The notes under the pieces were generated by a model. It had not been told where the DNA came from and did not search any database. It saw nothing but the letters and a program-made list of their open reading frames with translations. Positions 1 to 8,238 of a DNA stretch of 36,995 bases are shown here, in pieces. Location: positions 1-36,995 of the forward strand of contig NZ_JAIULA010000027.1 of the NCBI RefSeq assembly GCF_024160875.1. The letters run 5' to 3'. Both the position numbers and the translations under genes were made by a program. The DNA is from Ligilactobacillus ubinensis (GTDB lineage: Bacteria; Bacillota; Bacilli; Lactobacillales; Lactobacillaceae). Position 1 is the stretch's first letter. Each line of letters begins with the position of its first letter.

Positions 1-1140
1 GCAATTACAATTGTAACAGAGAGTTATTTCTCTTTTTTGTCTTTTTTTATTTCTACCCACAAATACTTTACACTAACCTGTTTCTATTCCAGATATACTT
101 AATTCTATCAGACTATCAGTTTAAACTTTTACTTACTTAATTATTACCTGTATAGCTAAACCTTTGATTAAATACAAATTACAATTATACTTTAAGCGGC
201 ATAACCGCGAATCACTTATAAATTAATTTACCCTATTACTTTATAATTCAAATAATAAATTTTAATAATTATGGAGATATATAATGAAAAACTTATTAGT
301 ATAAAAAGATTCAAATATAGATTGAAGACACAACAAGTTTTTGAAAACCTTTCACGACTTACAACTCTTACTAAATCATTACATAGAGAAAATTTGGCTA
401 CTACTTCTAAATTTGTGAATCACCAAAAAGGGATTTTAAATATAAGCTCTAACTCTAGAGCGGAAGATATTTTTACAAGATACTCCTTTAACACTATATC
501 GATTGGTGATATTGCACTATTAGTCAGGAAACCGCCTGTATCAAAGCGATGATTCCCTTACTTCTATATTCAATTTTTGAATTAATTTAATCATTATTTT
601 CACTATTAACCAATGAATAGTTTTAAAATTACCTACAAATAAAAGTAGTATTGCTATAATAACAATACTTTCTTACCCTAATAGCACCTAAAGCAACTAG
701 ATAGCTTGTCGTTACTGGTGCTACAATCGCCCTTATACTCGATTATTGTAATCAATAATATACAGCAAATATAAAATTCTTCCCAAATACCTGCCGCTAA
801 TTTATCTTCTCTATCAATATCATCGAATAAATTATGTCCATACACACTAGAATCATTGTTTTTCCCACGATGACGCCATAACTATTTGTTCATAGTTATG
901 GAATATAAATAAAATCGATAATATCCAATATGAAATCCATACTATTATTTTTCTTTTCTACTATCATTATATTTAGATAGCACCCTTTGTAAATATTACC
1001 ATCAAGTAACTAGTTTTGGTGTCCAGATATTCGCATAGAACCTATTATCGTTATTCAGCATTAAAATTACCACCTTAAATGATATAATTTTAAAATAATT
1101 AAACAGCTATCATCATCAATTATTAAAAAAGCCTCTCGTC
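1..1140. other. AT-rich degenerate region without a recognised gene
   Basis: No convincing gene is seen in the first 1.1 kb. A 93-codon open frame at 271-552 (+) lacks a ribosome binding site at its own start; the only SD-like GGAG (273-276) instead serves an ATG at 283 that stops after six codons. On the minus strand roughly 684-893 there is a start-less open stretch of about 70 codons containing YGHNLFDDIDRED, which could be a decayed gene fragment that I cannot name. The region looks like decayed accessory DNA leading into the IS remnant. Confidence 0.5.
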
Positions 1141-1141
1141 C

Positions 1142-1571
1142 TGAAGTGCACCATAATTGTTAGACATAGAAACTAACAATTATGGTGTATTTTTATGACC
1201 AAATACTCAACTAATTTTAAAATTGAATCCGTTCAAAAATATTTTGATGGAGGTATTTACTTTGAAAATCAGTGCTCATCCAGATAAAAAATGATTATGG
1301 GAACCGTAACAGAACTAGGAAATACTCTTCTAACTAGAATTAACTCAATCATTCATATCAAAATTTGCACTATCAAATATCTGATTATCAAGTTAAACCA
1401 CAAATCTTACAGTGTGAGTGCTTGAATTGTTGTAAATTTCAAAATATCAATAATTTAACCATAATTACAGAAGATTATATCCAGTGGTTTAACAATGAAC
1501 GAATTTCCCTGAAAATAAAAGACTTATCCCTGGTTGAATACCGAAAACACCTCCGAACCTTTCATATATAG
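1142..1571 (+). mobile_element. Decayed IS3/IS150-type insertion sequence remnant
   Basis: The sequence beginning TGAAGTGCACCATAATTG at 1142 resembles a left terminal inverted repeat of the IS150 group. It is followed at 1195-1287 by a 30-codon reading frame starting MTKYSTNFKIESVQKYFDGG, typical of the N-terminus of IS3-family OrfA, that ends at a premature stop. About 80 bp later, an open frame ending at 1571 finishes with DYIQWFNNERISLKIKDLSLVEYR, the characteristic C-terminal end of IS3-family OrfB. Almost all of the transposase, including the DDE core, is missing, and no right terminal repeat was found. A perfect 15-bp inverted repeat (1149-1163 with 1173-1187) lies at the left end. The element must be inactive. 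Confidence 0.7.
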
Positions 1572-1872
1572 ATCTGTCCTTATCGTCACAAACCTTCTCT
1601 CCTAGCCAAACATAACTTACTTATCTCTCTGACAACTGAACATATAGATACTATTATTATCTATTTCTTGGCGCAAAAAAATGTAACTAATCCAGAATAT
1701 GTCTATATGTTCACCTACTCCATCAGAGAATTTTGCGTATTTCTAAATGCCATCTTCAAAAAAACGCATCTGAAGGTTCTCAACAAATTAGTGAATCTTT
1801 AGCAATAGCATTAGAAGAAGTGATCTTTCAAATGAATCCATAATTGCATTTAGCAAAAAGCTAAGATAAACC
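1572..1872. other. Intergenic stretch, no gene recognised
   Basis: Between the IS remnant and the 143-bp repeat there is no complete gene. A short open stretch around 1775-1842 (+), reading EGSQQISESLAIALEEV before its stop, looks like the tail of a decayed gene, but it has no start and no recognised family. Confidence 0.4.
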
Positions 1873-2015
1873 GGAACAAAAGACGGTTAGCTAGAAAGCA
1901 TTGATATCAAAAATTGGATAATTTGAGAGTTAAATTATCTTGTTTACATGTTATTGAAGCGCACATTTTGACAACAAATATCCAGAGACAAAGAAGAGTC
2001 CAAAACCTTTGTTCC
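1873..2015 (-). repeat. 143-bp interspersed repeat, copy 1
   Basis: This copy starts with GGAACAAAAG (1873-1882) and ends with CCTTTGTTCC (2006-2015), a near-perfect terminal inverted repeat. It shares TTAGCTAGAAA (1887-1897) and CACATTTTGAC (1962-1972) at the same internal spacing with a second element of identical length at 23619-23761. The central 64 nt are poorly conserved. It lies just 3' of the PII-like gene and contributes most of a terminator hairpin for it. Confidence 0.75.
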
Positions 2016-2022
2016 AAACTCT
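1995..2022 (-). terminator. Repeat-derived terminator hairpin after the PII-like gene
   Basis: Read on the minus strand, AGAGTTTGGAAC pairs (with several G-U pairs) with the following GTTTTGGACTCT around a short loop. The run after it is TCTTCTTTG, a weak U-tract. Homologous hairpins end the operons at 7309-7337 and 23741-23768. Confidence 0.55.
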
Positions 2023-2124
2023 AAATAGTCTATTTAATTTTTGCAATAACGATCATATAACAAACTATCAATATGACTTTGCAAAGAGCTTCTTTCTGTT
2101 CACTAACAAGAAGAATACCTTTTG

Positions 2125-2466
2125 TTATAAGGCATCAGTTCCATGCGCTTTTGTTCGAATTTGAATTGAATTTTCTATATTGCGCACAAAAATTTTGCCA
2201 TCTCCAAATGAACCATCTGAAAGTTCATTTGTTACATCCTCAATTAAATTATCCACAACCTCATCTGGCACGACTGTTCTTATACTAACTTTAGGTAATA
2301 AGTTAGTTTCTTGATTATCATCTCGTGTATAAATTTGTCCGTGCCCTTGCTGATGACCATATCCCATAACAAAATTAAATGTAGCACCATATTTTCCATC
2401 TTTATTTAAGATACGCTTCAATAATTCCATTTTCTGAGTATTTATAATGAATTCTATTTCTTTCAT
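2125..2466 (-). CDS. PII-family signal transduction protein (GlnB/GlnK-like, non-canonical T-loop)
   Basis: This 113-residue protein has the PII fold signature: MKEIEFIINTQKMELLKRIL at the N-terminus, a GYGHQQGHGQIY stretch before the T-loop, LLPKVSIRTVVPDEVVDNLIEDV after it, and the C-terminal FGDGKIFVRNIENSIQIRT block. PII proteins are trimeric sensors of ATP/ADP and 2-oxoglutarate that bind transporters, enzymes or regulators. The T-loop has no tyrosine where enteric GlnB is uridylylated, so that modification is unlikely. The start at 2466 is chosen because AAAGGGGA lies just upstream; a start at 2484 would sit before that site. It follows the kinase gene by 10 bp and ends the operon. No amtB or glnA is nearby, so the partner is more likely the neighbouring permease or enzymes. 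Family assignment is firm; the role is inferred. Confidence 0.85.
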   Translation of the reverse strand: MKEIEFIINTQKMELLKRILNKDGKYGATFNFVMGYGHQQGHGQIYTRDDNQETNLLPKVSIRTVVPDEVVDNLIEDVTNELSDGSFGDGKIFVRNIENSIQIRTKAHGTDAL

Positions 2467-2476
2467 ATTATCCCCT

Positions 2477-3478
2477 TTATCCAAAAATTCTTAGATATCG
2501 TTTTGCAAGCATCATTGTTCCATCAACCCAACCTATTTTAAAACCCTTTGCAGGATCTGAGTCTGAATGCGTTTCTAACCAAGCAGACATTTGTAGGCGA
2601 CGTAACATGATAAACGTATCAATTTCTGCGAAACTCTCATCTGAAAAAGGCATAACTTTTTTATATCCTCGTAGCCAGCCATTTATTAAATCAGGGGCTA
2701 TATCCTTATGTTCAATAAATGAAATTGAAGCTGCTAAGTCTTGCAGATACCAACCAAATCCAGCATCATCAAAGTCGATGACCTTAATTTTTTTATCCGC
2801 ATCTACTAAAACATTGGACTGCCGTAAGTCAGCATGAATCAAGCCCCAGTTTTCATCATTTTTACCATAACGCAATAAACGTTTTTGGATGATTTCATCA
2901 CACTGCGTTAGGATTTCTTTATCTGCATCTGAAAAGCCTTCATAGTCTTGCCAATGGCCCCATTTAGCGGTTTTTCCAATGATATTATCATAATCCCAAT
3001 CCCATCGATCTAGCGTAGATGTCTTATTCCACATCTGAGTTTGCTTATGTAGATAGGCTGTAATTTCACCTAACATTTCATATTGATTAACAATATGTTC
3101 TGTATCTTCCTCATCTAAAGGTTCACCCGCCAATGCCTCTGTAATCATGGTATAGTACATATCACCATCAGAGCCCTTTATGTCCTGAATATAACTACCA
3201 TCTCTAGCATAAAGAGGATTTGCCACTTGTAGTGGTGTATAGTTATTTATTTCATAAAGCCAAGCAACTTCTGCATCATACTCTTCATGTGTATGGTAAT
3301 CTGGCCGGCCCACACGTAAAAAACCAATTTTTTCTTTAGTTTTAGTGTTATAAATCAAATACGTGGCGTTTTCACTTAATGTCAAAAATTTAATTTCCGT
3401 CATACTAGGGAAATCATATTTTTTGATGGCTTGGTTTGCCACTTCATGAAAAACTTGAATATTATCAAAAGCACCCAT
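2477..3478 (-). CDS. APH-fold phosphotransferase, candidate amino-alcohol/hydroxylysine-type kinase
   Basis: The 333-residue protein belongs to the aminoglycoside phosphotransferase / choline kinase / ThrB2-like superfamily. The catalytic loop is HADLRQSNVLVD (HxDxxxxN pattern) and the metal-binding segment is VIDFDDAG, both about two thirds along. It begins 2 bp after the stop of the upstream class III PLP enzyme, whose last codons supply its AAGGAG ribosome binding site, so the two are tightly coupled. In vertebrates an APH-fold hydroxylysine kinase (AGPHD1/HYKK) makes the substrate for a class III phospho-lyase, and the same pairing is seen here. I therefore infer phosphorylation of a small hydroxylated amine or amino acid. 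The true substrate could also be ethanolamine, homoserine or another small alcohol. The superfamily call is secure, the substrate is not. Confidence 0.75.
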   Translation of the reverse strand: MGAFDNIQVFHEVANQAIKKYDFPSMTEIKFLTLSENATYLIYNTKTKEKIGFLRVGRPDYHTHEEYDAEVAWLYEINNYTPLQVANPLYARDGSYIQDIKGSDGDMYYTMITEALAGEPLDEEDTEHIVNQYEMLGEITAYLHKQTQMWNKTSTLDRWDWDYDNIIGKTAKWGHWQDYEGFSDADKEILTQCDEIIQKRLLRYGKNDENWGLIHADLRQSNVLVDADKKIKVIDFDDAGFGWYLQDLAASISFIEHKDIAPDLINGWLRGYKKVMPFSDESFAEIDTFIMLRRLQMSAWLETHSDSDPAKGFKIGWVDGTMMLAKRYLRIFG

Positions 3479-3480
3479 GG

Positions 3481-4824
3481 CTACTCCTTTTCTTCTTCCA
3501 TTTCATTTAACGATTTTTCTAACATTTCAGTAAATCTAATCACATCTTCTTTACTGAAAACCAATGGTGGTCTTATCTTCAACACATTTCCATAAGGTCC
3601 GCAAAGCGAAAGTAACACATGATTTTCTCGCATCGTCTCTATCAATCTGACTGCGTAATTATAATCCGCATCTTTTGTACCAGGTTTTACAATGTCCACA
3701 CCCACATACAGGCCTGCTCCACGAACATCTCCTAAAACAGGATACTTTTTAGCTAAATCGCTTATTTTTGAGACTAGTTCTTTTCCACGTTCCAACGAAT
3801 TTTCTTGTGTATTATCTTTTTTCATTGTATTAAGCGTTGCTTGAGCTGCAGCCATCGCTACCGGCGAACCACCAAAGGTATTAAAATACGGTGTTGTTTT
3901 ACTGAACTCTTTAAGCAAATCTGCTTTAGCGACAAGTGCTGAACAAGCTATCCCATTGGCCATTGGTTTACCCATCGTTACTAAATCGGGTACAATTCCA
4001 TGTCGTTGGAATCCCCAGAATGTTTCTCCAGTACGGCCAAATCCTGGTTGAACTTCATCAGCAATATAGATACCACCATGCTTATGTACCATATCAATAA
4101 CTGGTTTTAATAATCCCTTTTTACCAGGAAAAATACCATCTGAAGAAAAGATTGAATCTAGCATAATTCCCGCAAATTTAATTCCATGTCGCTTCATATC
4201 TGCAATTTGTTCTTCTACTTGTTCTGCCATCCAATCGCCTAAATCGTCCGTACCCAAGCGATAAGTATCCGGTGTAGGTATCATTCTCATAGCAATATCC
4301 ATAGGTACATCTGAACCAATTGATGGCGATAATCGAGTGATTAGATCAGTATTTCCATGATAAGCTTCCGCCGTGACAATTATTCCTTCGCCACCAGTTG
4401 CTGCTTTAGCAACACGAACCGCCAAATCATTTGCTTCTGAACCCGACAACATAAACATAACGCGGTTTAATTCTTCAGGAAAAGTTGCCAGTAAATCCTC
4501 TGCATAATTTAAAATATTCTGATTTAAATATCTAGTATGTGTGTTAATTTTAGTTAACTGTTTAGATACAGCTTCTTGAATTTCTTTTCGTGAATGGCCT
4601 AAAGAAGGAATATTATTGTAAGCATCTAGATATTCCGTTCCATCAGGTGTGTAAAGTTTTGTTCCATGTCCTTCTTCAAAGTCTAAAGGTTCTTTATAAA
4701 AAAGCCTGTACGCTTCGCCCAATATTTCACGACGCTTAACCATCGCTTTTAATTCTGGAGTTAACTTATCAATATCCGACATTTTAAAACTATTCGAATC
4801 CATAATTGTTGAATCAGTTGCCAT
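3481..4824 (-). CDS. Class III PLP-dependent enzyme, phospho-lyase-like (ETNPPL/PHYKPL type)
   Basis: This 447-residue protein is a class III aminotransferase-fold enzyme. Visible landmarks are the GSEANDLAVR cofactor-phosphate loop, YHGN, ADEVQPGFGRTG with the pyridine-binding Asp, the probable Schiff-base Lys in TMGKPMANG, and YFNTFGGSPV. INTHTRYLNQNILNYAEDL, LGDVRGAGLYVGVDIVK and the C-terminal LKIRPPLVFS closely resemble, from memory, the animal AGXT2L1/AGXT2L2 enzymes. Those eliminate phosphate and ammonia from phosphoethanolamine or 5-phosphohydroxylysine rather than transaminating. The start at 4824 has GAGG seven bases upstream; the longer TTG start at 4839 precedes that site. The immediately downstream kinase gene supports a phosphorylated substrate. 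An ordinary omega-transaminase function cannot be excluded. Confidence 0.75.
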   Translation of the reverse strand: MATDSTIMDSNSFKMSDIDKLTPELKAMVKRREILGEAYRLFYKEPLDFEEGHGTKLYTPDGTEYLDAYNNIPSLGHSRKEIQEAVSKQLTKINTHTRYLNQNILNYAEDLLATFPEELNRVMFMLSGSEANDLAVRVAKAATGGEGIIVTAEAYHGNTDLITRLSPSIGSDVPMDIAMRMIPTPDTYRLGTDDLGDWMAEQVEEQIADMKRHGIKFAGIMLDSIFSSDGIFPGKKGLLKPVIDMVHKHGGIYIADEVQPGFGRTGETFWGFQRHGIVPDLVTMGKPMANGIACSALVAKADLLKEFSKTTPYFNTFGGSPVAMAAAQATLNTMKKDNTQENSLERGKELVSKISDLAKKYPVLGDVRGAGLYVGVDIVKPGTKDADYNYAVRLIETMRENHVLLSLCGPYGNVLKIRPPLVFSKEDVIRFTEMLEKSLNEMEEEKE

Positions 4825-4929
4825 TGATTTACCTCGCAATCAAAAAATTATTTTCTAAAACATGAGCATTACAACGAAAAAGGCAAAACCTTCTTAACTA
4901 ATTGTTCATCTAGGTGTAACACGTCATAT

Positions 4930-4958
4930 AATATAACATTAAATGTGTAAAATTACAA
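4930..4958 (-). promoter_or_regulatory. Promoter of the phospho-lyase/kinase/PII operon
   Basis: On the minus strand TTGTAA (4953-4958) is followed after 17 bp by TATATT (4930-4935), giving a leader of about 100 nt before the start at 4824. Together with the terminator at 5070-5118 this indicates that the three genes are transcribed separately from the upstream permease gene. Confidence 0.55.
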
Positions 4959-5069
4959 TTAATATTAGACATTATTTGTTTTAAAATTATATTTTTTTAC
5001 AAAATAGCTGAAACTCGAACAAATAAATGCTTTTTTTACCTTATCGATCACATTGATATTCAAACTCAA

Positions 5070-5118
5070 TAAAAAATCCTGTTTTTATGTCATTTGATAT
5101 AACATATAACTAGGATTT
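5070..5118 (-). terminator. Intrinsic terminator after the permease gene
   Basis: Read on the minus strand, AAATCCT (5112-5118) pairs with AGGATTT (5074-5080). A second inner pairing TATGT/ACATA lies inside, and the stem runs into a six-U tract. It lies 29 bp after the permease stop codon. Confidence 0.7.
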
Positions 5119-5146
5119 AAATATGCTATTTCTTAATTTCGCCGAT

Positions 5147-6742
5147 TTACTCCACGCTTGCTGATTTAGTACTTTTTTCATCCACTAAACGTTGATTTAA
5201 TGTTTCATAGGATCCAAGTTTTGGCCCTTTAAAATTATATTTTGCATATGCATTATAATAAATAACCAAGACTACTATTGCTGCTAAAATAATCTTACCA
5301 GTAGCATAGTGGATAATTAGCTGCGATGTTATTTGCACATCAGTAGGTGATAAAATCATTATTGCCATCAATACAATAACCCACGCACAAGCTGTCACAC
5401 TAACAAAGTTGCTATACTTACCCAGATTCCAAGGTCCATCATCTTTTTCAGTCCATATTCCTTTAACTTTTGCTCGGAATTTTAACGAAATTGGAATAAC
5501 ATAAGAGCTATACAATCCGATTACACTCATCGTTCCAATCACCGCATAAACTCCATCTGATATACCTGATAAAAAGGCGATTATTGCAACTAACCAAATA
5601 GCTACAGCTGGTGTATGAAACTTAGGTGAAACTTTTTTCCAATAGCGCGATAATGGTAATCCGCCATCACGACTGAAAGCATAAACCATGCGTGATGAAG
5701 ATGTTATTGAAGAACAACCACAAAACCACATTGCGATTGTTACAAGCCATAATAAGTAATTACTGAAATGAAGACCAACAGCTTGTTGAATCGCAACAAT
5801 AAATGCATTATTGCCTGCAGCAGCTACTGCGGTAGGATTCTTTATGGAGATAGTTACTAAAACTAACAATAAGTATCCAAATATTCCTGAAATAGCAACT
5901 GACATAAATACACCCCATGGAGCTCTAACACGTGGATTTATTGTTTCTTCACTCGTATGCGCTGAAGCATCATAACCTGTCAATGTCCATTGAGCTTGTA
6001 AAAGCCCAATCATAAATGCCCACCAATATGGCGTTCCACTTTTAGTTTGTGTTGAAAAAGTTGTAAACACGTAAGAAATATGATGTTCTGGACCCGCCAT
6101 CGCAAGAAAGAATATAATTATAAGAACTCCAACTAAATGATAGATTGCTGAAACTGAATTTAGTTTTGATACTAAGTCAATTCCCATATGATTCAAAATA
6201 GCATGACTCATTAAAATGATAAAATATGTACTCAAAAACTGAAGTTTTGATGGACTTTGAAAAATTAAATTAGCTGCAAAAGTTGCACAACCATAATCGA
6301 TTCCCGCTACAATCGTAACTTGCCCAATTATATTCAACCACCCGGTAAACCAACCCCAAGTAGGTCCACCTAGAATAGCTGCCCAATGATAAATCGCTCC
6401 AGAAGTAGGTATTGCTGAGGTTAATTCAGCCATTGCCGCCGCTACAAATAGCACAAATAACGTAACTAACGGCCACCCTATCCCCATCATTGCAGGACCA
6501 CCTTGTGAAAACCCATAGCCATAATAAGAAACAGCACCTGTTAAAATAGAAATAATTGAAAACGAGACAGCAAAGTTTGAAAAGCCACCCATATCCCTTA
6601 TTAACTCTTGTTTATAGCCAAAAGACTTTATTGAATCAGCCTTACTTGGATCGTGGATTTTAACAGAGTTATTTGCCACAGAAATTGTTTTCCACATCAC
6701 TAAAATAAAAAGTATAATAATCAAAATTCCAAGTATTATCAT
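5147..6742 (-). CDS. APC-superfamily amino acid/amine permease (amino acid-choline transporter type)
   Basis: The 531-residue protein is a polytopic membrane carrier with about 12-13 hydrophobic segments and one extra N-terminal helix (residues 1-20). After this comes the usual cytoplasmic entry KSFGYKQELIRDMGGFSNFAVSFSIISI. The motif TLTGYDASAHTSEET near the middle is typical of the amino acid-choline transporter (GabP/BAT) branch of the APC superfamily, which takes up GABA, choline and related amines by cation symport. The start has AAGGAG eight bases upstream. It has its own terminator, and the phospho-lyase/kinase/PII genes follow in the same direction. A role in importing the amine degraded by those enzymes is the simplest inference. 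Substrate specificity cannot be read from the sequence. Confidence 0.85.
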   Translation of the reverse strand: MIILGILIIILFILVMWKTISVANNSVKIHDPSKADSIKSFGYKQELIRDMGGFSNFAVSFSIISILTGAVSYYGYGFSQGGPAMMGIGWPLVTLFVLFVAAAMAELTSAIPTSGAIYHWAAILGGPTWGWFTGWLNIIGQVTIVAGIDYGCATFAANLIFQSPSKLQFLSTYFIILMSHAILNHMGIDLVSKLNSVSAIYHLVGVLIIIFFLAMAGPEHHISYVFTTFSTQTKSGTPYWWAFMIGLLQAQWTLTGYDASAHTSEETINPRVRAPWGVFMSVAISGIFGYLLLVLVTISIKNPTAVAAAGNNAFIVAIQQAVGLHFSNYLLWLVTIAMWFCGCSSITSSSRMVYAFSRDGGLPLSRYWKKVSPKFHTPAVAIWLVAIIAFLSGISDGVYAVIGTMSVIGLYSSYVIPISLKFRAKVKGIWTEKDDGPWNLGKYSNFVSVTACAWVIVLMAIMILSPTDVQITSQLIIHYATGKIILAAIVVLVIYYNAYAKYNFKGPKLGSYETLNQRLVDEKSTKSASVE

Positions 6743-7303
6743 TAAATCAACTCCTTCTAAATTTTACATTCACTTTCTTAAATACATTTTTCTAAAATAT
6801 GCACAACCAATATCCTAATTTCCAAAGATCATTGAGAAATTTACTCCTAAACCTTAATTTAGTGATTTATTAATCTAGAATGCCACTAACCTTCACAAAG
6901 ATAATAATCACCTAAACACGAATAATAATTACAATTTACAGTTCTAACATAGCTAATTCCTTACAAAATCATGAAACATGACATTCTAGATTATGAATAA
7001 TAGATTATTCCTTTTACGATCAGTGAATTTTTATACAATATTTATAACGATTATATTATTAGATTTTCCAAAGTCAAGAAAGCATATCTAAATTCATCTC
7101 TGAATAATCAAAGAAACTTACGCTTATATATCAACATTTCTTGGAATATAATTTTTATATTGCATTTAACTTCGTTTTCAGAAGTTTGAAGCGCTTTATA
7201 CTTTTTTTAACAAAAAAATGACTTTTTATGAAGAAAACGTTTTAATTTTAAAAAAGTACTTCCTTTTTTACTGCAAGAATCCCTACTTTGTTTTATGTAA
7301 TTC
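6743..7303. other. Intergenic region, about 560 bp, no gene seen
   Basis: This AT-rich region separates the permease gene from the ABC operon. A weak minus-strand promoter candidate for the permease (TTGTGC, 16 bp, TATTTA) lies near 6776-6803. A short palindrome GAAAACGTTTT near 7233-7243 resembles only half of a catabolite-responsive element. No open frame with a ribosome binding site was found. Confidence 0.4.
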
Positions 7304-7337
7304 AAAAAAGAGCCCAGAACTTTTTGTCCTGAACTCT
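7304..7337 (-). terminator. Repeat-derived intrinsic terminator of the ABC operon (partial copy of the interspersed repeat)
   Basis: On the minus strand AGAGTTCAGGAC pairs across all 12 positions (including G-U pairs) with GTTCTGGGCTCT around an AAAAA loop, followed by a six-U tract. The sequence and the flanking TATTTAATTTTT match the terminator end of the 143-bp repeat copy at 1873-2015. The rest of the repeat is not recognisable here. Confidence 0.8.
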
Positions 7338-7382
7338 AAACAAACTATTTAATTTTTACACTTTTTATCTCATTTTTTTAAT

Positions 7383-8222
7383 TTAGTCGCTTGATTTTAG
7401 ATTTACATAATCTGTTTGTGTAACTTTGATATGCATGACTGCTTCTTGAGGTGCTAACAATACTCGGTTTTCAACACCGATGCTTTGTCCATCAAAACTA
7501 ATCAAATTATAGCCACAAGCATCTGCCACTACATGGTCATGTAAATCTGTGCAATCAATATGATAGGCTGTTGATTCAGCAGTTGAACATAATATTCCAT
7601 CTAATAATTCATTGGTCGAAAAATGAATGTGTCCACTGAAAATCCCACGAACATTAGCTTTTTGAGCTATTTTTAAAAGTTCACAATCATTTTGCAGAAT
7701 ACTAAAACGCATTTTTTCTAATGTCGTTCCCGCTACAGGATGGTGTAAAAAAATTAATGCTGGTTTTTCTTTATGTTGTTGCAATTTTGTATCTAACCAA
7801 ACTAATTGATCTTTGGATAAAAATCCCTGTTCTTTGTTATGGTAGTTACTATCTAAAAAATAATAATCGACTGTCGGTGTTTGTTGTTGGTAATAATAAT
7901 GTTCCAGTGCTTTCGACCCATAAAATCCAGTATAAAATGCATCTGCTCGATCATGATTTCCTAGAATTACATTAATTTCCGTTTTTAATTTTTCTTGTTT
8001 AATAAATAAGTATTCATGTAACCATTCATAGTCTTTAGCCGTTCCTTCATGAATTAAATCACCACTTAACACAATCATTTCCGGCTTTTCTGGTAACCGC
8101 ACAATATCTGCGAAACAACTTTCTAATTTTTTTAGCGGATCTAGCTGTTGATTAAAAGAATATCTTTCTCCGTGTGGTGCAAGATGTAAATCAGACAACT
8201 GCACAATTTGAATTCTTTTCAT
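7383..8222 (-). CDS. Calcineurin-like metallophosphoesterase (GpdQ/CpdA type)
   Basis: This protein of about 279 residues has the full metallophosphoesterase motif series: SDLHLA near the N-terminus, SGDLIHEG, GNHD, LHHP and GHIH. It thus should hold a binuclear metal centre. The family includes cAMP phosphodiesterase CpdA and the glycerophosphodiesterase GpdQ. It is the last gene of an operon with a Ugp-like ABC importer, so a glycerophosphodiesterase acting on an imported phosphodiester is a reasonable inference; a cyclic-nucleotide phosphodiesterase is the alternative. No signal peptide is seen, so it is probably cytoplasmic. Of the two adjacent ATG codons (8225, 8222), the second gives better spacing from GGAGG. 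The hairpin at 7304-7337 ends the operon. Confidence 0.8.
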   Translation of the reverse strand: MKRIQIVQLSDLHLAPHGERYSFNQQLDPLKKLESCFADIVRLPEKPEMIVLSGDLIHEGTAKDYEWLHEYLFIKQEKLKTEINVILGNHDRADAFYTGFYGSKALEHYYYQQQTPTVDYYFLDSNYHNKEQGFLSKDQLVWLDTKLQQHKEKPALIFLHHPVAGTTLEKMRFSILQNDCELLKIAQKANVRGIFSGHIHFSTNELLDGILCSTAESTAYHIDCTDLHDHVVADACGYNLISFDGQSIGVENRVLLAPQEAVMHIKVTQTDYVNLKSSD

Positions 8223-8238
8223 CATCTAACCTCCATAT

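Noticed and set aside
271-552. 93-codon open frame on the plus strand
   Set aside because: No ribosome binding site at its start, no recognisable family, and it lies in degenerate DNA; the nearby GGAG would serve a six-codon frame instead.
7233-7243. Catabolite-responsive element
   Set aside because: The GAAAACGTTTT palindrome lacks the outer TG and CA positions of the cre consensus and is nearly 500 bp from the nearest start codon downstream of it.
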